This document shows, one piece after another, positions 1-4,546 of a stretch of 6,663 nucleotides of DNA. The translations under genes were made by a program, and so were the position numbers. Numbering within the stretch: the stretch's first letter is position 1; each line of letters starts with the position of its first letter. Source of the DNA: an uncultured Bacteroidales bacterium (lineage in GTDB: Bacteria; Bacteroidota; Bacteroidia; Bacteroidales; P3); the NCBI GenBank assembly GCA_937915785.1, contig CALGGY010000046.1, forward strand, positions 1 through 6,663, written 5' to 3'. Below the pieces are notes generated by a model. It was not told the origin of the DNA. It ran no database searches and worked only from the letters and a program-made list of their open reading frames with translations.

Positions 1-128
1 CGTATTTTGCTGTTTTTTAGCAAATTACCCGAATGAATCGGGCACTTCACCACTGCTTTTCTGCCAGCATGTTCATTTTTTTAACTTGCGGAATTTAGGT
101 TACAATAAACCGGCCTCTTCTGCGTTAA

Positions 129-158
129 TTGTTACACACAATAAAAACACTATATTTC
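129..158 (+). promoter_or_regulatory. Possible Bacteroidota-type promoter for the nitroreductase/AI-2E operon
   Basis: TATATTTC at 151-158 matches the Bacteroidota -7 consensus TAnnTTTG at all fixed positions except the last. A TTG at 129-131 lies 19 bases upstream, about where the -33 TTTG/TTG element belongs. Transcription would start near 165 and give a short A-rich leader before the ATG at 180. The call rests on consensus matching alone and the -7 box is imperfect, so confidence is low. Confidence 0.3.
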
Positions 159-179
159 AACAACCAATACAACAAAAAA

Positions 180-851
180 ATGAAACACATTTTCACCCTC
201 GCCATCATCATGGCAAGTGCAGTAAGTTTAACCGTGCCCGCAACGGCACAGAAAGCCAAAACCGGCAAGGCCAAAAAAGAGACCGTCATCAAGCTGAACG
301 CCCCCGATATGGAAAACGGCGTTACGCTGATGGCCGCCCTTCAGAACCGTCAGACCAACCGCAATTTCGCCGCTCAGGAGCTTGGCTGGCAGCAGCTGGC
401 CGACGTGCTGTGGGCCGCCGGCGGCGTGAACCGCACCGACAACGGCAAACGCACCGCGCCCACCGCCCGCAACGCTCAGGAGATAGACATCTACGCTTTT
501 ACCTCGGCAGGCGTTTTCTTCTACGACGCCCCCAACCATCAGCTAAAACGCATAGCCGACAACGACTGCCGTGCCAGTCTCTACGACCGCGGCAATTTTG
601 GCAAAGCCCCGCTGATTCTGGTTTACGTGGGCAATTTCGACAAAATGCAAGGTTTCGACGAGCAGGGTCGCAACTTCTACAGCGCCACCGATGTGGGATT
701 TGTTAGCCAAAACGTGTACCTGTATTGCGCCACACAAGGCCTTAGCACCGTGGTTTGCGGCAGTTTCAACCGCGACAACGCCAACAAGGTGCTCAACATC
801 AAAAACGGCAAACTGCTTCTGGCACAGCCCGTTGGCTATCCCGAAAAATAA
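180..851 (+). CDS. Exported SagB/ThcOx-family nitroreductase (FMN-dependent oxidoreductase)
   Basis: A 223-residue protein of the nitroreductase superfamily, SagB/ThcOx type, which binds FMN and performs two-electron redox chemistry. Residues 1-24 form a Sec signal peptide (Lys-2, hydrophobic core, ATAQ cleavage region) with no lipobox Cys, so a periplasmic location is inferred. Family blocks are visible in order: NRQTNRNF (56-63, flavin phosphate side), LWAAGGVNR (77-85), RTAPTARNAQ (91-100), a YD-containing segment (about 112-131), DVGFVSQNVYLYCATQGL (171-188) and the C-terminal QPVGYP (216-221). The length suits a stand-alone single-domain enzyme. The ATG at 180 was chosen because it begins the signal peptide; the in-frame TTG at 129 would add 17 polar residues before it. 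The AI-2E-family gene begins 33 bases downstream with no terminator between, suggesting an operon. No peptide precursor or cyclodehydratase gene is nearby, so an azole-peptide role like that of true SagB is not supported. The substrate is unknown. Confidence 0.93.
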   Translation: MKHIFTLAIIMASAVSLTVPATAQKAKTGKAKKETVIKLNAPDMENGVTLMAALQNRQTNRNFAAQELGWQQLADVLWAAGGVNRTDNGKRTAPTARNAQEIDIYAFTSAGVFFYDAPNHQLKRIADNDCRASLYDRGNFGKAPLILVYVGNFDKMQGFDEQGRNFYSATDVGFVSQNVYLYCATQGLSTVVCGSFNRDNANKVLNIKNGKLLLAQPVGYPEK

Positions 852-884
852 ACCCCGACCAACCACCGCAACACCCAATACGCC

Positions 885-1997
885 ATGAAACTGAACACCA
901 ACAAGCTGATAGGGGCGCTTGTAATGCTTATTTTTATCGGTATAGCGGCTTTCCTTATAGGTTATTTCAAATTTTTGGTGATATGCATATTAGTGTCGTT
1001 TGTGCTGGCGCTGATAGGCGGACACCTGATGAGCCTGCTCAAGAAAGTGCGTATCGGGCGGCTGCGCATAGCCCCCTCGCTGGCCGCAGGAATGGTGCTG
1101 GTGGCCATTGTGGGAGTGGTGGCGCTGCTCTCGTACTGGCTTTTCCCAATGCTGTTTTCGCAGGTTATGCAGTTGGCCAACATCGACACCACAAAAATAG
1201 TGGAATACGCCAACAATTACGGCGCCGAGCTGCGACACCTGCTTATCGACTACGGCATTATCGACGATACCCCCAACTCGTTCGAACTGCTGGTGAACAA
1301 CACCCTTCTCGACATTGTCCGCACCATAGACCTTAAAAAAGTGATGACCGACACCGTGTCCACCACCGCCAACCTGCTCATGGGGCTGTTCACCATACTG
1401 TTCCTAACCTACTTCTTCCTCCGCGACCGCAACTACTGGCGCGACATATTCTACTCCACCATACCCGACCGCTACACCGACGAAACACGCCACATTTTCC
1501 ACAACTCGCGCCAGCTGATATCACGCTATTTCATAGGCCTGCTGTGCGAAATGATACTGGTAACCCTGCTGCTTTTCATCGGGTTCACCATTTTCGGATT
1601 TGCCAACGCCCTGCTCATCGCCGCCATTTGCGGAGTGATGGTGATAATACCCTACCTCGGCGCCATCATCGGGTCGCTGCTGAGCTTTGTGATACTGCTC
1701 GTTTCCACCCTCAACGCCTCCACCGAAAACGTGAACATACTGCAGCTACTGCTCACGTTCTACGCCATTTTCATTGTGGTGAAACTGATAGACGACTTTG
1801 TGATGCAACCGCTTATCTACTCCAAAAGCGTGAAAGCGCACCCCGTGGAAATTTTCCTTGTGATACTCGTTGCCGGTAAGATAGGCGGAATTCTCGGAAT
1901 GATAGCCGCCATACCCGCATATACGCTAATTCGTATTTTTGTAAAAGAGTTTTGGAGCAATTCCAAGTTTGTGAAAAGTTTCATCAAGGATTTGTAA
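885..1997 (+). CDS. AI-2E/PerM (YdiK-like) family multispanning membrane protein
   Basis: A 370-residue inner-membrane protein of the AI-2E transporter family, also called the UPF0118 or PerM family. Hydrophobic helices lie at about 8-27, 29-46, 67-91, 161-180, 217-238, 240-262, 264-276, 287-302 and 321-347. A long, mostly polar segment (92-160) separates the third and fourth helices, as is typical. Family signatures are clear in the C-terminal half: IPYLGA (255-260), DDFVMQPLIY (303-312), KAHPVEIFLVI (318-328) and the glycine-rich GKIGGILG (331-338) ending in AAIP (341-344). The length is normal and the frame intact. Family members have been linked to autoinducer-2 export or to ion-coupled transport; the substrate here cannot be read from sequence. 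It is probably transcribed with the upstream nitroreductase gene. The start follows an A/C-rich leader without a Shine-Dalgarno sequence. There is no sign of linked luxS or other quorum-sensing genes, so an AI-2 role should not be assumed. Confidence 0.93.
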   Translation: MKLNTNKLIGALVMLIFIGIAAFLIGYFKFLVICILVSFVLALIGGHLMSLLKKVRIGRLRIAPSLAAGMVLVAIVGVVALLSYWLFPMLFSQVMQLANIDTTKIVEYANNYGAELRHLLIDYGIIDDTPNSFELLVNNTLLDIVRTIDLKKVMTDTVSTTANLLMGLFTILFLTYFFLRDRNYWRDIFYSTIPDRYTDETRHIFHNSRQLISRYFIGLLCEMILVTLLLFIGFTIFGFANALLIAAICGVMVIIPYLGAIIGSLLSFVILLVSTLNASTENVNILQLLLTFYAIFIVVKLIDDFVMQPLIYSKSVKAHPVEIFLVILVAGKIGGILGMIAAIPAYTLIRIFVKEFWSNSKFVKSFIKDL

Positions 1998-2012
1998 AAA
2001 AATCACCCTGCT

Positions 2013-2056
2013 GTACGGCGCCCGAAAAACCGCCTTTTTCAGTACCATTTTTTTTT
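2013..2056 (+). terminator. Weak candidate terminator after the AI-2E-family gene
   Basis: About 16 bases past the stop codon, GTACGGCG (2013-2020) can pair with CGCC (2031-2034) and then GTAC (2042-2045), with a seven-base bulge (2035-2041) in the 3' arm. Nine T residues follow at 2048-2056. A simpler reading is the four-base GGCG/CGCC stem followed by T5 at 2035-2039. The position is right but the stem is imperfect, so this is tentative. Confidence 0.33.
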
Positions 2057-2241
2057 GACAAGAAACAGAGCCATTCCACGCTACGGAACAGCAAAACCAC
2101 CCTCCGACAAAGCTTTCAATGCAGATGGTTTAATAAAAAAACAACGCCATATTGCCATAATTATCAATGGTTTAGAAAACAACACACAGCAAAAAAGCCT
2201 TGTGACGGCAACAAAAATGCAGATAATTCCAAAAAAAATCG

Positions 2242-2249
2242 TAACTTTG
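2242..2249 (+). promoter_or_regulatory. TAnnTTTG -7 box upstream of the T9SS-sorted protein gene
   Basis: TAACTTTG at 2242-2249 is an exact match to the Bacteroidota -7 consensus. It lies 39 bases before the ATG at 2289, which leaves an A-rich leader. No TTTG/TTG is found 19-21 bases upstream, so the -33 element is missing or degenerate. The remainder of the 1998-2288 gap is A/T-rich and shows no convincing gene. Confidence 0.5.
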
Positions 2250-2288
2250 TAGGTTGAAAAACAAAAAAAACATAAAAAATATAACTAT

Positions 2289-3392
2289 ATGAGAAAAATA
2301 AGTACTTTTTTGGCAACCTGCCTGCTGACCGCAGCAATGGCCAGCGCACAACAAACGATGAACGTACCCAACGGCTCGTTCGAAAACTGGACAACCACCC
2401 AGGGTTACGGAATAGGGTCCATGACCCTGTATGACGCCTATATCACTCCCACAAGCTGGCACACAATGTCGTATCCGCTCGACACCACTGTTTATTTTGT
2501 ACACATACAAACCAACGTTCCGTTGCAGATAATGGCAAAGGATTCGGGCAATGTGGCCGACGGCAACTACGGTGCCATGCTGCAGACTTTCCGCCTCACC
2601 GACGTTTTGCACGTGCCACAGGGCATGTCCATCGGCGAGAACGACACTGTGGTGATGCCCACCATTCTCTCACTTGGCGAACTGCAAACCGAGCCCACCA
2701 TGGAACTTATGGCTCTGCTGCCCACCCTTATGGCCGACCCCACAGCCATGACCATGCTCGACACCCTGAATTATAGCCGTTTCTCCACCGGCGGCATGGA
2801 CCTCAACGGTTTCAGAGTTGGCAAACTTACCGGAAAATACAAATACGAAGTAGTAGATGAGCACAGCAGCACCGACGTTGGTGGAGTTCTGCTAATAGGC
2901 ACCCGCCTCGACCAAGCCACCGGCAAACGCCTTATTGTGGGCGGCGGCATGAACACCAACCTCACCCACACCCACACCTACACCGATTTCGAAGCCGCTT
3001 ACATAGCCCTCTCCGACGACCCCACCGTGGTTCCCGACAAACTCGATATACTGGTTCTCTCCTCGGCCGGCACCACCATGGAACAGGGTTCCAAACTCTT
3101 TGTGGACAAATTCGAGCTTGTTGAAGCCGACAACGACAACCCCGAAAGCATCAACACCGCCAACGCTGAACCCACGGTAAGCATCTACCCCAACCCCAGC
3201 AAAGGCAAAGTCTTCGCCGAACTTAGCGAACAGGCCAACGTACGTATCTACAACCAGCTGGGACAGACAGTGGCTCAGAAAAACAACGTGTCGGGCAAAG
3301 TGTCATTCAACCTTGCAACTCCCGGCATCTACGTTATGGAAATAACCGGAAGCAATTTCCGTACCACCAAACAGATTGTGGTTACAAAATAA
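2289..3392 (+). CDS. Secreted protein with PCMD-like region and type IX secretion (Por) C-terminal sorting domain
   Basis: A 367-residue secreted protein. Residues 1-20 are a Sec signal peptide (MRK, hydrophobic core, MASA before QQ). Residues 26-34 (VPNGSFENW), GKLTGKYKYEV (178-188), PDKLDILVLSS (249-259) and GSKLFVDKFELVE (267-279) resemble the beginning and end of the Bacteroidota PCMD (putative carbohydrate metabolism) jelly-roll-like fold. This assignment is from memory of the family pattern and is moderately sure. Residues about 297-367 form a type A T9SS sorting domain: VSIYPNPSKGKV (297-308), VRIYNQLGQTV (318-328), PGIYVMEI (345-352) and the terminal KQIVVTK. It should cross the inner membrane by Sec and the outer membrane by T9SS, then be released or attached to the surface after tail removal. 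No catalytic motif is recognised; glycan binding is only a guess. It appears to be a single-gene unit between its own TAnnTTTG box and a strong terminator. Confidence 0.92.
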   Translation: MRKISTFLATCLLTAAMASAQQTMNVPNGSFENWTTTQGYGIGSMTLYDAYITPTSWHTMSYPLDTTVYFVHIQTNVPLQIMAKDSGNVADGNYGAMLQTFRLTDVLHVPQGMSIGENDTVVMPTILSLGELQTEPTMELMALLPTLMADPTAMTMLDTLNYSRFSTGGMDLNGFRVGKLTGKYKYEVVDEHSSTDVGGVLLIGTRLDQATGKRLIVGGGMNTNLTHTHTYTDFEAAYIALSDDPTVVPDKLDILVLSSAGTTMEQGSKLFVDKFELVEADNDNPESINTANAEPTVSIYPNPSKGKVFAELSEQANVRIYNQLGQTVAQKNNVSGKVSFNLATPGIYVMEITGSNFRTTKQIVVTK

Positions 3393-3409
3393 TAGTGGCT
3401 ACATGGTAC

Positions 3410-3446
3410 AAAAAAGGGCAGGTCGTAAACGACCTGCCTTTTTTTT
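3410..3446. terminator. Strong bidirectional intrinsic terminator between convergent genes
   Basis: A perfect 10-base inverted repeat, GGCAGGTCGT (3417-3426) with ACGACCTGCC (3429-3438), encloses only AA, so the real loop is probably four bases. Eight T residues (3439-3446) follow on the + strand. Six A residues (3410-3415) precede it and serve as the U-tract on the minus strand. It lies 18 bases after the + strand stop codon and about 30 bases past the pyrK stop, so it can end both convergent transcripts. Confidence 0.93.
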
Positions 3447-3467
3447 GCTTCAGTGTTCAGCGGGAGT

Positions 3468-4244
3468 TCAGCCATTGGCGCTGGCCCATTCCGTCATATC
3501 TTTTACGTCGAACACGGGTCCGTCCTTGCACACGCAGCGGTGGCCGTGGTCGGTTTTGGTAACGCAGCAGAGACAGGCACCTACGCCGCAGGCCATGGTG
3601 TTTTCCAACGACACTTGGCACGGTATGCCGTTTTGCAGCGCATATCGCGCCACGGATTTCATCATGGGCGTTGGGCCGCAGGTAAGTATGGCGTCGTGGC
3701 TTTGACAAAAGGCAGTGTGATGAGTTACAAGGCCTTTCTCGCCCAGCGAGCCGTCCTCGGTGGCGAAATGCACATCGCCGAAAGGCAGAAAAGCCTCCCT
3801 TGCGGGGATAAGCTCTGCCGTGCGTCCGCCAAGCAGTATGGTGGGACGAACGCCTTTTTCTGTGTATTTCTTGGCTGTGTACAAAAACGGGGCAATGCCG
3901 GCACCGCCGCCAATAAGCAGCGGGTTGCGGCCTTCGAGGGCAAAACCGTTGCCAAGGGGGAACACAAGGCTAAGGGCGCGTCCGGCCTGCAACTGCGACA
4001 AGGTGCGTGTGCCCTTGCCCACAATCTGCACCAGTAGCGTTATGGTGCTGGCGGCAGGGTCCACATCGTGAATAGAGATGGGGCGTCGCAGAAAAACATC
4101 CTTGTTGCCGGGCACCTCCACTTCCACAAACTGTCCGGGCAATATCTCGGGCAGGGCGTGGGCGGACTCTAAAAGCAGTGAAAAATAGCTGCTGCCTATG
4201 GTTTTATTTTCGGCAACTACGAAATCGGCAATATGTTTTTTCAT
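3468..4244 (-). CDS. pyrK: Dihydroorotate dehydrogenase B, electron-transfer subunit PyrK
   Basis: A 258-residue iron-sulfur flavoprotein that passes electrons from the catalytic subunit PyrD (dihydroorotate to orotate, pyrimidine synthesis) through FAD and a [2Fe-2S] cluster to NAD+. It acts in the cytoplasm as a PyrD2-PyrK2 complex. Domains in order: a ferredoxin-reductase-like FAD barrel with LRRPISI (52-58); an NAD-binding domain with GGGAGIAP (112-119) and TCGPTPMMKSV (188-198); and a C-terminal cluster domain with CGVGACLCC, giving Cys-219, Cys-224 and Cys-227, plus Cys-239 just before KDGPVF. All expected ligands are present and the length is normal. The ATG at 4244 (MKKH) was preferred because I recall relatives beginning MKK; an in-frame ATG at 4253 would add MRF. 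The downstream side has a terminator and a convergent unrelated gene, so no pyrD follows in this operon. A TATTTTTG box lies upstream on this strand. Confidence 0.95.
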   Translation of the reverse strand: MKKHIADFVVAENKTIGSSYFSLLLESAHALPEILPGQFVEVEVPGNKDVFLRRPISIHDVDPAASTITLLVQIVGKGTRTLSQLQAGRALSLVFPLGNGFALEGRNPLLIGGGAGIAPFLYTAKKYTEKGVRPTILLGGRTAELIPAREAFLPFGDVHFATEDGSLGEKGLVTHHTAFCQSHDAILTCGPTPMMKSVARYALQNGIPCQVSLENTMACGVGACLCCVTKTDHGHRCVCKDGPVFDVKDMTEWASANG

Positions 4245-4310
4245 AAACCGCATGGTATAATCTTGATATTGTGCAACTTGAATGCGTTTTGCCTATAGTT
4301 TGGCATACTT

Positions 4311-4318
4311 CAAAAATA
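4311..4318 (-). promoter_or_regulatory. TAnnTTTG -7 box upstream of pyrK
   Basis: Read on the minus strand, 4318 to 4311 is TATTTTTG, an exact match to the Bacteroidota -7 consensus. It lies 66 bases from the ATG at 4244, leaving a leader of roughly 60 bases. No TTTG is present at the expected -33 spacing. The call is from consensus matching and orientation only. Confidence 0.45.
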
Positions 4319-4341
4319 CGCTTTTATTTTTGATTGTCGGA

Positions 4342-4364
4342 TTTTTTGGTGTCAAAACGTTTTA
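4342..4364 (+). repeat. Imperfect direct repeat, copy 1 (T6-GGTGTC-AAAACGTTTT)
   Basis: Six T residues, GGTGTC and AAAACGTTTTA align with 4472-4493 at about 20 of 23 positions, with two substitutions and one missing base. This copy contains a perfect 10-base palindrome, AAAACGTTTT (4354-4363). The two copies bracket the hairpin at 4373-4423. The shared T-run adds to the apparent similarity, so this may be partly low-complexity resemblance. Confidence 0.4.
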
Positions 4365-4372
4365 AAAAAACG

Positions 4373-4423
4373 CGCCGGCACCACTTTTAGGTGAGAAAAA
4401 AGAGGGCTGTGGAAGTGCCGGCG
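4373..4423. other. GC-rich stem-loop in the pyrK/MFS intergenic region
   Basis: CGCCGGCAC (4373-4381) is the exact reverse complement of GTGCCGGCG (4415-4423). Two more pairs, TT (4385-4386) with AA (4413-4414), can form past a three-base bulge. The loop is long, about 26 bases and purine-rich. On the minus strand the stem is followed after two bases by seven T residues (complement of A at 4364-4370), the layout of an intrinsic terminator or attenuator. On the plus strand no T-run follows. No gene is seen that it would end, so its function is open. Confidence 0.5.
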
Positions 4424-4471
4424 GTTGCAATAAAACAATATCAATCAGCAAAGTACGATGGACATGCCGTT

Positions 4472-4493
4472 TTTTTTGGCGTCTAAACTTTTA
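4472..4493 (+). repeat. Imperfect direct repeat, copy 2 (T6-GGCGTC-TAAACTTTTA)
   Basis: Second copy of the T-run/GGyGTC motif at 4342-4364, 130 bases further along in the same orientation. It differs by T to C, A to T and loss of the G that makes the palindrome in copy 1. It ends 18 bases before the TATTTTTG box at 4512, so its right end falls near the expected -33 region of the MFS promoter. Confidence 0.35.
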
Positions 4494-4511
4494 TTATTTG
4501 CCAAAAAATCG

Positions 4512-4519
4512 TATTTTTG
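4512..4519 (+). promoter_or_regulatory. TAnnTTTG -7 box upstream of the MFS transporter
   Basis: TATTTTTG at 4512-4519 exactly matches the Bacteroidota -7 consensus and lies 27 bases before the ATG at 4547. With a 19-base spacer the -33 position is TTTT (4489-4492), three of four matches to TTTG. A clean TTTG occurs at 4497-4500 but is too close. Best of the promoter calls in position, though unproven. Confidence 0.5.
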
Positions 4520-4546
4520 CAACTTAATTGTAAACATTAAAAGATT

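Larger units (their letters stand above)
4245..4546. other. 302-base divergent intergenic region between pyrK and the MFS gene
   Basis: No coding region is supported here. From left to right it holds the pyrK leader, a minus-strand TATTTTTG box (4311-4318), a T-rich repeat copy (4342-4364) with the palindrome AAAACGTTTT, a GC-rich hairpin (4373-4423), a second repeat copy (4472-4493) and a plus-strand TATTTTTG box (4512-4519). The region is markedly A/T-rich except for the hairpin arms. Both flanking genes point outward, so it probably carries both promoters and any shared control sites. Confidence 0.7.

Noticed and set aside
1..42. Two small inverted repeats: TTTGCT/AGCAAA (6-11/19-24) and CCCGA/TCGGG (28-32/38-42)
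   Set aside because: The stems are only six and five bases, no T-run follows the second stem, and the upstream gene is outside the window, so a terminator cannot be supported.
86..706. Plus-strand open frame (206 codons) overlapping the nitroreductase
   Set aside because: It is Arg/Gln/His-rich, as expected of a shifted reading of GC-rich coding DNA, and lacks any motif; the overlapping frame has a signal peptide and nitroreductase blocks.
1998..2257. Small open frames in the gap before the T9SS cargo gene
   Set aside because: They are Lys/Gln/Asn-rich low-complexity translations of A/T-rich DNA, one merely running on from the AI-2E gene in another frame, with no leader or conserved pattern. 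They also cross the -7 box.
2965..2982. Three tandem six-base units (CCCACA, CCCACA, CCTACA)
   Set aside because: They code for a short His-Thr stretch inside the T9SS cargo and are too few for a phase-variable repeat tract.
3453..4037. Plus-strand open frame (194 codons) opposite pyrK
   Set aside because: It overlaps the strongly supported pyrK including its cysteine cluster, and also runs against the convergent layout. Its product shows no domain.
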